A program made the translations under genes and the position numbers. From Larkinella bovis (GTDB taxonomy: Bacteria; Bacteroidota; Bacteroidia; Cytophagales; Spirosomataceae): a stretch of 64,000 nt of DNA. The stretch is from positions 124,001-188,000 of the forward strand of contig NZ_JBHSMA010000001.1 in NCBI RefSeq assembly GCF_042655385.1, read 5' to 3'. Positions 50,462 to 59,257 of the stretch are shown here, one piece after another. The notes under the pieces were generated by a model, which saw nothing but the letters and a program-made list of their open reading frames with translations, made no database searches and was not told where the DNA came from. Within the stretch, counting starts at the first letter, position 1; the number at the start of each line of letters is the position of its first letter.

Positions 50462-51427
50462 TCATATTGCACCGAGATCACTAGATTTACCTGACGTTAC
50501 CGCATTTCCATTTAAAGTATCCTCTTTTGATCTTAACTGACCGATTTGATCGGTCCTATTATTCGATTTACTGTGATGACTTCTATCAGGCTTACTTTTC
50601 CGTTTAATTGCTAGCGTATGAATAACTTCCAGCATTTTCTGATTATTCTCCGATGGGTCTTCCTCTTTTTTAGTGATGTTGATCGTTTGCAAAAGGCTTT
50701 TTAGTCGAGTTGAGTCATAGCCTGCCAGGTATGATAATAACGTTATGGTTACAGCAAACTTAAAATAGGCCGGTGCAGATGTTCCGGCAAAGGCAAACTT
50801 TGAAGTCGTGTCAATAGCAGAAGTAAAATTCGTAAGGGATGCGCCTGTGATAACCAGTAGGTAAACAATAAAACCGCGAAGCATTGAAACGGCTGGACTC
50901 TCAGTCATACATACGTAGCTACGAAACTCCGCCGAGTTAGGTTTAATATACTTTCGCCATTCATGAGCTAATTTATTACTGGCTGACAGGTTACTCGCCA
51001 GCCCTCCAATTGCGGCCGATAGCGCGGAGAGCAATGCGACATTAAGTGGTGTTAGACTCAGAAGATAAATGATATAGTGTTTGAGAGATGGGTATGGCAA
51101 CTTTTTCCAGGGCTGTCCGGTAAAATCATAAAACTTGATAATTGCTTCTGCCGGATCTTTTAGTTTTTCTTGGGCCGGATCATATATGACTCCAAAAATC
51201 AAATCATGATAATAAGATGAATCATAGCTCAATCCAAAGAATAACAGAGCCAGCCAGCACAGAAAGAAAAAGCCAATAAAAAAGACTCTGACAAATTTTT
51301 GCCAAGGATCCATTACTTCAAAAGGCCAGTGAGCCTTTTGACCTTTCTCATCTTCTTTTTTAGTTGATGCTGGTTTTTTTATTTCAGACTGTTTAACCGT
51401 TTCAACAATCGTTTCTACCGTTTCCAT
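50462..51427 (-). CDS. Hypothetical multi-span membrane protein
   Basis: A 321-residue protein with a charged N-terminus (about 45 residues), four hydrophobic segments (VRVFFIGFFFLCWLALLFFG; LLSLTPLNVALLSALSAAIG; SMLRGFIVYLLVITGASLTN; YFKFAVTITLLSYLAGYDST) and a long polar Ser/Lys/Asn-rich cytosolic tail. ATG at 51427. Codon use is more AT-rich than in the core genes, and it lies in the accessory patch after tRNA-Thr, so horizontal acquisition is plausible. The family is not recognised. Confidence 0.7.
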   Translation of the reverse strand: METVETIVETVKQSEIKKPASTKKEDEKGQKAHWPFEVMDPWQKFVRVFFIGFFFLCWLALLFFGLSYDSSYYHDLIFGVIYDPAQEKLKDPAEAIIKFYDFTGQPWKKLPYPSLKHYIIYLLSLTPLNVALLSALSAAIGGLASNLSASNKLAHEWRKYIKPNSAEFRSYVCMTESPAVSMLRGFIVYLLVITGASLTNFTSAIDTTSKFAFAGTSAPAYFKFAVTITLLSYLAGYDSTRLKSLLQTINITKKEEDPSENNQKMLEVIHTLAIKRKSKPDRSHHSKSNNRTDQIGQLRSKEDTLNGNAVTSGKSSDLGAI

Positions 51428-51481
51428 GAGATTGAGGATTAAATGGTAAAAGGACAGTTTAAGAGTACCAGCAACTATGGG

Positions 51482-51772
51482 CTAAACACTTGACTTATAG
51501 TACAATTTACAAAATTCAACGACTATCAATATGCTCGTTTTATTTAACGGTAAGTCATGAATTGTTTTGGATACGTTATCCGGTTCAGTCGGCGCACCTG
51601 GAAGTATTCGGTGTTTTTTATGCTGCCAATACCAATCCTGGCTTTTGATTGAGTTCTCGGGTGGGGGCCTGAGCCAAATCCCATTCGCGACGTTTTGAAT
51701 AACCTGATTGCGTTCCTCGATGGTTTTATAGCGGATGGGCCCTCTCAACAGACAACCATTAGCTACATACAA
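51482..51772 (-). CDS. Hypothetical small protein or fragment (TTG start)
   Basis: A 96-codon frame with no ATG at its start; the reading frame is open further upstream to a stop near 51815 (FPIWDLPSDLQFNLYVANG). The translation has a Trp-rich middle (NGIWLRPPPENSIKSQDWYW) and no recognised domain. It may be the C-terminal remnant of a gene whose start has been lost. It follows the nuclease remnant in the same direction. Confidence 0.4.
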   Translation of the reverse strand: MYVANGCLLRGPIRYKTIEERNQVIQNVANGIWLRPPPENSIKSQDWYWQHKKHRILPGAPTEPDNVSKTIHDLPLNKTSILIVVEFCKLYYKSSV

Positions 51773-51830
51773 ATTGAACTGCAGATCGCTGGGTAAATCC
51801 CAAATGGGGAAACGTCATTCCCGAGTACCG

Positions 51831-52113
51831 TTTGGCCGACCCTTTCCAGGCGGTGGTTAATGCCACGAACACCAGTTGGCAATGCCGGTGCTACGGGTAT
51901 AGTTTAGGGTGTAGGCGGCCGCTCGATGAGGTAGTTGTTTTCCTGGCTGGTATTTGCATTGCTGGGATTACCCAGCGCTAAGTTGGCATCGCGGGGGGAT
52001 ATGGAGGTATCAGGTACTGGTTGTTCTGTTTTCTTACAGGCAACAGCTACAAAGAGAATGGCTAACAGTAGGAAGGTGATAATCCGGTTTATATAAGTTT
52101 CCGTCCAGTCTAT
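51831..52113 (-). pseudogene. NucA-type DNA/RNA non-specific endonuclease lipoprotein, frameshifted and truncated
   Basis: On the minus strand an open segment reads RIITFLLLAILFVAVACKK (a lipoprotein signal), then PRDANLALGNPSNANTSQEN and NYLIERPP. After a one-base deletion near 51913 the frame continues YTLNYTRSTGIANWCSWH. After a second one-base deletion near 51860 it continues LTTAWKGSAKR. The string 'GNPSNA..NYL..P.Y.L.Y.RS.G..NW.SWHL..AW.GSA.R' is the N-terminal signature of secreted NucA/endonuclease G-type enzymes. The catalytic DRGH region is absent. No normal start codon remains. Dead gene. Confidence 0.7.
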
Positions 52114-52331
52114 TCAGACGGAACGTCAAAGTACGCACTTCTTTCGATTGCCAACAAAGCCAACCTGCATCATGGAACAGTTGTATCATTGGTAACTGAT
52201 CGCCTAGAGCGAATATACCGCCTTAGGTACAGTCCAGGAGGGGACGGTCAATCTGCCAGTATTCCCCAATTGAAAAGCAACCGAAAGGCGCCGATCAATG
52301 ACCGGCGCCTTTTCCTTCCATGTTAATTACT
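52114..52331. other. Gene-free stretch with a convergent terminator
   Basis: No gene is supported here. The only clear structure is the hairpin at 52284-52312 next to the T9SS-protein stop. Confidence 0.5.
52284..52313. terminator. Hairpin terminator next to the T9SS-protein stop
   Basis: AAAGGCGCCG (52284-52293) pairs with CGGCGCCTTT (52303-52312) around a 9-nt loop, with four T on the plus side. It lies 19 nt beyond the stop of the minus-strand gene. Confidence 0.7.
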
Positions 52332-55145
52332 CTACTGCTTCAGCACTTTCAGTGTCAGGCTTTTCAGGCCACTGCTCACCCGCAGCAGCAGCAACCCTGC
52401 CGGTTGCTCACGGACGATGAAGGTCTGCTGCTCAACCGGTTTTGCCCCTTCGATCTGCCGCTGATTGATCAGCCGCCCGCTGGCATCCGTCAATTGCAGC
52501 CGGACCGACTGGTTTTCCATACCCCGAATCTCGACGGTCAGTTGATCCGAAACCGGGTTGCCCAACACCCGCACCTGCAGCTCCGAATCCGCTTCCGCCG
52601 ACAGGCGGGCCGGCGAACCACACGTCAGCGGTTTGCCCGAATCCTTCAGGGTGTAGCTGCTGCCCTGCACCCGGCCGTACATCACCCGACGTCTGCCATC
52701 CTTCAACCCATTGGGAACTGCAAAACTGTAGCCGTGCGAACCATTGCCCTTACCGGCTTTCTTCAAATCATCCCGGTAAATATTGGCTACGGTGCTGCCC
52801 CAGACGGTTTCGAGGCCTCCTTCGGTTTTCGAATAAAACTCCACCGTCACCGGGCTGTTGGGTTTGTTGCGGTCCCAGACCCAGCCCCGAATCGTGCCGC
52901 ATTCCACTTTGTCCAGATACCCCTCGAAACTGCCCGTCACCGTCGTGGTCTGAGCCGGGTGGACCGTCAAGGGGAAGCTCACCGAGTTGGTGGCATTCTT
53001 GGTGTCCGTGGCCGCATAGGCCAGCAGGAAGGTGCCCGCCTGGGTGGGGGTGCCACTGAGCACCCGCGTGCCCGCCTGGATCGACAACCCATCGGGTAAC
53101 CCGCTGAGGTGATACGTCAGGGCATCGCCGTCGGGATCGGTAAAAGCCGCCAGGGTGGTCGAGAAGGGGACACCGACCTGGGCCGCCAGTGGGGTATTGA
53201 TGACACTCGACGCGGGGGGCACCGGTGCCCGGTTGCCGGGGCTGCCACTGCTCTGACAAACGATGGCCTTGGGCGAGTCTTTCAGCAGGAAGCTGCTGCC
53301 CGACACCCGGGCGTATAACGTATGCGGGACATTATCCTTCAGGGCGGGCGGAATCGTAAAACTAAAGGCGTGTTTGCCGTTGCCCTTGCCGGCGGTTTGC
53401 AGATCCTGGCGGAAGCCGTCGGCCGAAAGAGTGGCAATCACATTGGGCCCTTCCAGGATATCGATGGAGACGGCGGCATTGGGCTTGTTGCGGTCCCAGG
53501 CCCAGCCCCGGAAGCTGGCGCAATCGGCGCCGTAGATGTAGCCATCGAGGCTGGCATTGACCCAGGGAGCCGCCACCGTCAGGGTCGTGGAAGCCGACCC
53601 GGTGCAAGAACCCACGGTACAGGTCGCCGAGTAAACCAGCGAGCCAATGGCGGTGGTGGAAACCGGAATCAGGGGGGTGGTGCCACTGACGCCGTTGGGC
53701 CCCGCCCAACGGATGGTGCCACTCTCACAGCCGGTAATAGCCAGCGAAACTCCGGGGGTGTTTTGCAGAATCGGCAGGGTGGTTACATTCGAGGTCATTG
53801 TAATGGTGGGATTGGTACAGGATGGCACCTTCACCGCCACCAGCCAGGCATCTGAAGCACCCCAAAACTCAGCCTCCTTATCTCCCCCGGAATAGCTCTC
53901 GCTATATCCCAGGAGGAGAAATTCGTCGGATTGCCGTTGCAATACAGCACTAACGCTTTCATCGGAATTCGATCCCAGGGTTTTGTCCCATTGCACCTGC
54001 CCATCAGCGGCCAGTTTGACCAGCCAGTAGTCGCTCTCGCCCCGACTATTTTCTGACTTGGTCGGGCTTTGATCGGATGCGGAAGATCCAGCTATCAAAT
54101 AACCTCCCTCCGGGGTTTCCAGAAGCGTTCGACACTCATCATACCCTCCTCCTCCCAGGGTTCGATCCCAGACCCGGTTTCCCTGGCCATCGAGTTTCAC
54201 AATCCAGAAATCGAAGTGACCGAGGGGCGGCTCCGATTTAGTTGAACTGGAGTTTGAAAAGGAACTTCCACCCAGCAAAAATCCACCGTCGGAGGTGGCA
54301 ATCAGGGCATTGCAATTATCCGAACTTGTCCCGCCCAGGGCTTTATCCCACAGTTTGGTGCCATCGAGATCAATCTTCACCAACCAATAATCACCACCGC
54401 CATAGTGTTCAGCCTCTTTATCTTCGCTTTGGGGCGAGTTCGAATGCCCTGCCAACAGAACATTCCCATCCGGTGTTGGCGCCATGGCGGATAAATAGTC
54501 AGTGCCACTTCCCCCATACGTCTTCTCCCATTGCAGTTTTCCTTTTAGATCAATCCTGATGACCCTATAATCCTCACCGGTATTCCCTCCCAGCAGATAG
54601 CCGTCCTGTTGCGGTGTCACCACCATCGCGGTGAGGATGTCGCGTTTTGAACCGCCGTAACTTTGGTCCCATTGGTAGTTGCCGTCCCCGTCAATTTTGA
54701 CGACCCAAAAATCCCCGAAACCGTAGGCTGGGGCCTGCTTTTTGCCTTCCAAAGGATCAGAATTGGATTCTCCTCCCAGTAAGAACCCGCCATCGGGAGC
54801 CGCCACAATGTTCATTAAATAATCTCGAAGGAGCCCCCCGTAGGTTTTGTCCCAGAGTTTGGTGTGGTCGGCCCGGTAGCGAATGACCCAGAAATCACCA
54901 CCACCCATATGCTCAGCGGACTTCTCCCCCGGTTCGTGGGGGGAAGAAAGCGAGTACCCCCCCACCAGATACCCCCCATCGGGTAATTTCAATAAAACCC
55001 GCCCATCATCTCCATGACTTCCACCGAGTGATTTGTCCCAGAGTTTGGTGGGTGTCTGGGCGATCAGCGTGGTGCTGGTCAGCAGAAAAAAGCCAAAAAG
55101 ATACCGCGCCAACCCGGTGCGCAGGTGGAGTAAAGATGTCGTCAT
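52332..55145 (-). CDS. Large secreted protein with T9SS C-terminal sorting domain
   Basis: A 937-residue protein from the ATG at 55145 (signal peptide within MTTSLLHLRTGLARYLFGFF). Residues about 35-465 form seven or eight propeller-like repeats with the theme 'DGG(Y/F)L(L/V)GG-S-S' and 'D(Y/F)W(L/V)VK-D' (ATSDGGFLLGGSSFSNSSST). An Ig-like segment follows. Two copies of a ~90-residue module (RGWAWDRNKPNAAVSIDILE and RGWVWDRNKPNSPVTVEFYS) bracket a cadherin/He_PIG-like domain (FTDPDGDALTYHLSGLPDGL). The C-terminal 80 residues are a type A T9SS domain (VRVLGNPVSDQLTVEIRG). Surface-exposed or released; function unknown. Confidence 0.9.
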   Translation of the reverse strand: MTTSLLHLRTGLARYLFGFFLLTSTTLIAQTPTKLWDKSLGGSHGDDGRVLLKLPDGGYLVGGYSLSSPHEPGEKSAEHMGGGDFWVIRYRADHTKLWDKTYGGLLRDYLMNIVAAPDGGFLLGGESNSDPLEGKKQAPAYGFGDFWVVKIDGDGNYQWDQSYGGSKRDILTAMVVTPQQDGYLLGGNTGEDYRVIRIDLKGKLQWEKTYGGSGTDYLSAMAPTPDGNVLLAGHSNSPQSEDKEAEHYGGGDYWLVKIDLDGTKLWDKALGGTSSDNCNALIATSDGGFLLGGSSFSNSSSTKSEPPLGHFDFWIVKLDGQGNRVWDRTLGGGGYDECRTLLETPEGGYLIAGSSASDQSPTKSENSRGESDYWLVKLAADGQVQWDKTLGSNSDESVSAVLQRQSDEFLLLGYSESYSGGDKEAEFWGASDAWLVAVKVPSCTNPTITMTSNVTTLPILQNTPGVSLAITGCESGTIRWAGPNGVSGTTPLIPVSTTAIGSLVYSATCTVGSCTGSASTTLTVAAPWVNASLDGYIYGADCASFRGWAWDRNKPNAAVSIDILEGPNVIATLSADGFRQDLQTAGKGNGKHAFSFTIPPALKDNVPHTLYARVSGSSFLLKDSPKAIVCQSSGSPGNRAPVPPASSVINTPLAAQVGVPFSTTLAAFTDPDGDALTYHLSGLPDGLSIQAGTRVLSGTPTQAGTFLLAYAATDTKNATNSVSFPLTVHPAQTTTVTGSFEGYLDKVECGTIRGWVWDRNKPNSPVTVEFYSKTEGGLETVWGSTVANIYRDDLKKAGKGNGSHGYSFAVPNGLKDGRRRVMYGRVQGSSYTLKDSGKPLTCGSPARLSAEADSELQVRVLGNPVSDQLTVEIRGMENQSVRLQLTDASGRLINQRQIEGAKPVEQQTFIVREQPAGLLLLRVSSGLKSLTLKVLKQ

Positions 55146-55355
55146 ATCTTGTAGGTTTAACGTAAAGGGCAAGGAAAAGCCCTGGCCATTGGATGAGAGA
55201 AAAAGGTAAAAGATGGGGTATGTGACTGGGAGCAAAGTTCGGAAGCGCATCGGCAACGGACTCTACCCAATCGGACAAAAACTCTACTCAATCCGCCACT
55301 GATGATTTTTGGCAAATTTTTCCGGTCGTTGCAGGCTTGCAAACCGCTGGTGGGA

Positions 55356-58139
55356 TTACTTTTTCCGTTCCGAAGGTGCTTGTCCGAACTGCTCTTTATA
55401 CGCTCTTCCAAACGAAGACAAACTCCCGAAACCGACGGCATCGGCGACCTGGGTCGGGAGCATTCCCGCCTGCAGCAACTCATCCGCCCGCCGAAGCCGG
55501 TAGTTGCGAATCGTTTCGCGGGCATTGAGGCCCAGCAACGCCTTGAGTTTGCGGGTCAGCGTGCGACTGCTCAGGGCAAGGGCCTCCGCCAGTTGCTCGA
55601 CCTCGAAATCAGGCTGATCGAGGTATTGTTCCAGAATCGGGAACAACTGCTGTAGGAAAAGTGGCGTCTCTGCAACCGACGGGTTTCTTTCCGACGATTC
55701 CGGCGGATTGGCCAGGGAACGCTGCCAGTGGGTTCGAAGGGAGGCCTGCCGCCGGAGCAGGTTCTGTAACCGAACGGTCAGCTCAGAGGGTAGAAACGGT
55801 TTGGTCAGGTAGTCGTCAGCCCCCGTTTTCAGGCCCGAGAGCCGGTCTTCCACGGCTGTTTTGGCCGTAAGCATCACGATCGGAATGTGATCGGTCCGCG
55901 AATCAGTCCGCAAGGCATGGCACAGATCGATACCGCTGAGCTGGGGCATCATCCAATCCGTCACAATCAGGTCAGGAACCGCATCAAGAGCCATTTCCAA
56001 TCCCTGCTGACCATCTTCGGCTTCGAGCAGCGTGTAATCCGCCGACAAGATCATGCGGATATACAACCGCAAATCTTCGTTATCCTCCACCAGCAGCAAC
56101 AGCGGTTTTGCGGTGTGTTTCTCCCGGTCCGGGAGTTCAGGTTGCCCGGTAATTTCTTCCTGGCCGTTATCCACCTTTTGAACCAACGCTCCGGAGGATG
56201 CACTTCTCACTGGTTCGGGAGACGATCCGGGTTTATTCAATGACAAACCGGGCTGTTCTACCATGGGTAGATAGACGCAAAACGTCGATCCATTGCCCAG
56301 TTGGCTGGTAACCGAAATGGTGCCGTTCAGCAATTGAATCAGCTCATGCGTCAGGGCAAGTCCGACCCCCGTGCCCGCTTTCTGCCGCCCGGTCCCTTCG
56401 GCCTGATAAAACCGGTCGAATAAATGAGCGACTACCCCGGGCTCCATACCAATGCCCGTATCCTGTACTTCGATGGTAACGTCCTCCTTCGTGTAAAGGA
56501 CTTCGACGGTGACCGCTCCACCCGCCGGGGTGTACTTGAGTGCATTACTCAGCAGATTGAACAGAATCTTCTCGACTTTGTCGGCATCGTACAATCCCGA
56601 CCAGTTTGACCGGTTTTGGTGCAGGGTTAATGAAATCGATCGGCTTTGGGCCAGCCCATCGAACTGTCTGACCCAGATGCGTATATCTTCCGTTAAATTG
56701 CCCAGAGTTGGCGAATTCTTGATCTGGCTTGCATCCAGCTTGGCCAGATCGAGGAGCTGGTCGATGAGGGTCTGGAGCCGGCTTGCATTGCGGTACATGA
56801 GCGCGTACAACTCATTATCCGGAAACCGCCGATGCAGCCCTTCCAGCGGCCCCAGCAAGAGCGTAACCGGCGTACGAAGTTCGTGGGAAACATTCGTGAA
56901 GAAGTCGGTTTTGAGTTGATCCAGTGTTTGGATATAAGTCCGACGCTCCTTTTCAATCGCCAGAATTTCCATCGTCCGGATGCGTTCGCGCGTGGCCTGC
57001 CACAGCATGACCACGATAAAAAACGGTTCGCTGACAAAGCAGAGGATCATCAGGCCCTGAAGGGTTTCTTCTTTGAGAGAGCCGGTAAAAAAACCGGCAT
57101 TCCGGCCGTAGAAATAGGTATAAACGGGTAGGGTAAACACCAGCGCCAGCACATTCCAGATCACGGGCCGGATTCTCCGGATGAAAAAAAGAAACATGAG
57201 GATCATCGTAAACCCGAGCATGATGGCGAACGATCCAATCAAGGTTCGGGTGATATACGGATGCCGGACGAAAAAACTTAACCCCGCATACAGGAGCCCA
57301 ATTCCGCCAAAACCGACGTATAACCACACCAGACGCGGCATGTAGAGGGGCAGCTGGAAGGCTTGAATGACATAATACGCCATCGTTGGCAACAACAAAC
57401 CCACTGTCGCGTAATGACTGACATGAACCCAATAGGGCGACAGGGGAAATAAAATTCCTGAAAATCCGCTGGCAAACAGAACACTCAGGCAGACGGCAAG
57501 GGCAAAGAGGGCGTACGAGCGCAGAATCACGTATTGATACATGAACCCCAGGAGGGCAACCTGGAATAAGGCCAGAATGAACGCCAGGGTAAACAGGATA
57601 TAGCGCTCAAAATCAGGCAGGCGCTTTGCGGCAAAGGTCGCCTGATTCCAGACCTGCCAATGATAGCTGTGGTGCTGCGAAGATTGAATACGGGCGAAGA
57701 ACGTTTGGGGGACGGTTCCGGACAGGGTTACATAAACCGTCGGATAGCGGGTTGCGGGAGTTCGTTGGGCGAACGGTATGAGATCGCCGGAGTGCTGAAT
57801 TCGCCAGCCGCTGAGCGAATCCGGTTGGTAGAGGGTTAAGCTATCGACATAGAAGTTGGTCAATTCCAGTGCGTAGGTTCGTGACGCACTGGTTAATGGC
57901 TGAAGGGTAAACCGGCACCAAACCGGGTGCGGAGTAAAGCCCAGAATCAGGGTCGGATCAACGCTTGATTGCCAGGAAAGTGCTGGATCGGTGACCTGAT
58001 GAATTGTCCGGTGGTCCGTTGAATCAATCAGATATTGACAAGTTAAAGTAACCGGTTTTTCGGCTTGAATCTGGGGCAATAAATTCAAAGGAGCCTGGGC
58101 ATTGGCCTTGATTAACGAGCAAATCCAAATGCCTGCCAT
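55356..58139 (-). CDS. Hybrid two-component regulator: 7TMR-DISM sensor, kinase, receiver, AraC output
   Basis: A membrane-bound one-protein regulatory system, 927 residues from the ATG at 58139; in-frame codons up to 58337 are open, so a longer start is possible. A signal peptide and 7TMR-DISM extracellular beta domain come first, then seven membrane helices (about 180-370). The kinase has FFTNVSHELRTPVTLLLGPL and NLLSNALKYTPAGG/GTGVGLALTHELIQL. The receiver phosphoacceptor is in LIVTDWMMPQLSG. An AraC helix-turn-helix ends the protein (VADAVGFGSLSSFGRAYKEQ). It lies upstream of, and in the same direction as, the T9SS-cargo gene (210-bp gap), which may be its target. Confidence 0.93.
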   Translation of the reverse strand: MAGIWICSLIKANAQAPLNLLPQIQAEKPVTLTCQYLIDSTDHRTIHQVTDPALSWQSSVDPTLILGFTPHPVWCRFTLQPLTSASRTYALELTNFYVDSLTLYQPDSLSGWRIQHSGDLIPFAQRTPATRYPTVYVTLSGTVPQTFFARIQSSQHHSYHWQVWNQATFAAKRLPDFERYILFTLAFILALFQVALLGFMYQYVILRSYALFALAVCLSVLFASGFSGILFPLSPYWVHVSHYATVGLLLPTMAYYVIQAFQLPLYMPRLVWLYVGFGGIGLLYAGLSFFVRHPYITRTLIGSFAIMLGFTMILMFLFFIRRIRPVIWNVLALVFTLPVYTYFYGRNAGFFTGSLKEETLQGLMILCFVSEPFFIVVMLWQATRERIRTMEILAIEKERRTYIQTLDQLKTDFFTNVSHELRTPVTLLLGPLEGLHRRFPDNELYALMYRNASRLQTLIDQLLDLAKLDASQIKNSPTLGNLTEDIRIWVRQFDGLAQSRSISLTLHQNRSNWSGLYDADKVEKILFNLLSNALKYTPAGGAVTVEVLYTKEDVTIEVQDTGIGMEPGVVAHLFDRFYQAEGTGRQKAGTGVGLALTHELIQLLNGTISVTSQLGNGSTFCVYLPMVEQPGLSLNKPGSSPEPVRSASSGALVQKVDNGQEEITGQPELPDREKHTAKPLLLLVEDNEDLRLYIRMILSADYTLLEAEDGQQGLEMALDAVPDLIVTDWMMPQLSGIDLCHALRTDSRTDHIPIVMLTAKTAVEDRLSGLKTGADDYLTKPFLPSELTVRLQNLLRRQASLRTHWQRSLANPPESSERNPSVAETPLFLQQLFPILEQYLDQPDFEVEQLAEALALSSRTLTRKLKALLGLNARETIRNYRLRRADELLQAGMLPTQVADAVGFGSLSSFGRAYKEQFGQAPSERKK

Positions 58140-58711
58140 GAGCGCCAGCCCTACAAAAAACCGCTCGTTAAAAATCTCCTGAATTGCAACGGCAAATATG
58201 GCAGATTGTTGACGATCACGTTTTTGTGACGGAAAGGTAGCTTGATTCGCTAACGTTAAAGGCTGGGGTTTGAAAAAACAGTAAATCACACTTACCTTTT
58301 TGACACTATTGTGAGCGATACGTTTTAAAGAGCCCACTTGGAATAGATTTCAAATTGATCCTTGTATTGTTACAATACTGTTTAGCGTTATTCTTGGAAC
58401 TTCTGCTGATCGAAGCCTGCTATCCACGTTACCAGGCATAAATATAGCTTTTTGCAATATAAAAATGATCACAATTAGATTTGATCGTTCTTTCGTGGCT
58501 GCTTTTTTGGGCAGTACGGATTATACCGATAACGCCGGTCAAAGAAACGGAAAGGGAACCCTGGCTGACTACCGGCGCGGGCCGTTGCCGTTATCTGCAC
58601 CGGAGAAGAAAACAGGGCCGCAAACCGGCGGTTTTTGGTTCGGTTCTTTGCGAAACAGGCCGGCAAAACCGGACGCATGGTGGACTCCCGGCAGAATCAC
58701 GGCCCGGTTTC
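58140..58711. other. Upstream region of the hybrid regulator; no supported gene
   Basis: Nothing convincing is encoded. On the minus strand CATATTTG near 58195-58202 is a 7-of-8 match to the -7 box and would give the hybrid kinase a leader of about 45-50 nt before the ATG at 58139. Open frames over 58465-58794 run into tRNA-Arg and are rejected. Confidence 0.45.
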
Positions 58712-58742
58712 TTGTGGAATTGCGGGTATTGCCGTACTTTTG
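58712..58742 (+). promoter_or_regulatory. tRNA-Arg promoter: TTGT - 19 nt - TACTTTTG
   Basis: TTGT at 58712-58715 and a perfect TACTTTTG at 58735-58742 with the same 19-nt spacer seen for tRNA-Thr. The tRNA starts 42 nt further on. Confidence 0.7.
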
Positions 58743-58784
58743 GGCCTTGAAGAACCCATCCGAGGATTTTTGGAATGGGTTTAG

Positions 58785-58858
58785 GGTCCCGTAGCTCAGT
58801 TGGATAGAGCATCTGCCTTCTAAGCAGACGGTCTTTGGTTCGAATCCAAACGGGATCA
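58785..58858 (+). tRNA. tRNA-Arg (anticodon UCU)
   Basis: A 74-nt cloverleaf: acceptor GGTCCCG with CGGGATC (one G-U pair), D arm AGCTCAGTTGGATAGAGC, anticodon stem CTGCC/AAGCAG region with anticodon TCT, and T arm GGTTCGAATCC. Discriminator A. Confidence 0.96.
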
Positions 58859-58867
58859 CGAAAATTG

Positions 58868-58914
58868 ATAGCAAGTATCTCTAAGTTAACTAGTTAGATA
58901 CTTGCTATTTTTAT
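58868..58914 (+). terminator. Terminator after tRNA-Arg
   Basis: A 13-bp perfect stem, ATAGCAAGTATCT (58868-58880) with 58896-58908, followed by TTTTTATT. The loop is 15 nt. Confidence 0.88.
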
Positions 58915-58999
58915 TGTTGACTATATCATTGACGACTTTAGCCAGCCAAAATGCCCGGTTTTGCTCGCCCGTTTCGGTAATTCCTGACACTTTAACTTG

Positions 59000-59167
59000 T
59001 CAATTTGCAATCAAATTGCGCAGGGCGTCGAATGCGCTTATTTCGCGTTCTTCACAAGCGGCCATAAATCCGGCTTTGAGCTTGCTGCTAAGTTTGATAT
59101 TCAAACGGCTGTCTTTCATTGCCTTAGTAAGTTCATTGTGTATTACTAAAGATAGTGAAAAAGGCAT
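59000..59167 (-). CDS. Small ribbon-helix-helix-like protein (possible antitoxin or autorepressor)
   Basis: A 55-codon frame from the ATG at 59167 (MPFSLSLVIHNELTKAMKDS); a shorter start at 59119 gives 39 residues. The part RLNIKLSSKLKAGFMAACEE followed by REISAFDALRNLIAN has the strand-helix-helix pattern of CopG/Arc-type DNA-binding proteins ('R-NI-L---LK--F---C-E-GIS---ALR--I'). The stop comes early, so the C-terminus may be truncated. Repeated ACGTACAT sites lie directly upstream, as expected for an autoregulated repressor. No toxin gene is evident. Confidence 0.4.
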   Translation of the reverse strand: MPFSLSLVIHNELTKAMKDSRLNIKLSSKLKAGFMAACEEREISAFDALRNLIAN

Positions 59168-59168
59168 A

Positions 59169-59213
59169 ACGTACATATAAATCAGGGAGTTAAACGTACG
59201 TACATTGTGCACA
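59169..59213. promoter_or_regulatory. Candidate operator: repeated ACGTACAT sites and GTGCAC palindrome
   Basis: ACGTACAT occurs at 59169-59176 and 59198-59205 as a direct repeat 29 nt apart. The second copy is part of the palindrome ACGTACGT (59194-59201), and TGTGCACA (59206-59213) follows. The sites lie between the small ribbon-helix-helix-like ORF and the divergent FISUMP gene. Confidence 0.45.
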
Positions 59214-59257
59214 TCTACTATTACAAATCCTTTACGCTCGCATACGATTTGTAAAAG

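Noticed and set aside
53322..53855. 177-codon plus-strand frame in the T9SS gene
   Set aside because: Glycine/arginine-rich antisense shadow of the repeat-containing secreted protein.
58465..58794. 109-codon plus-strand frame before tRNA-Arg
   Set aside because: It runs into the tRNA gene, spans the tRNA promoter, and has no protein-like features.
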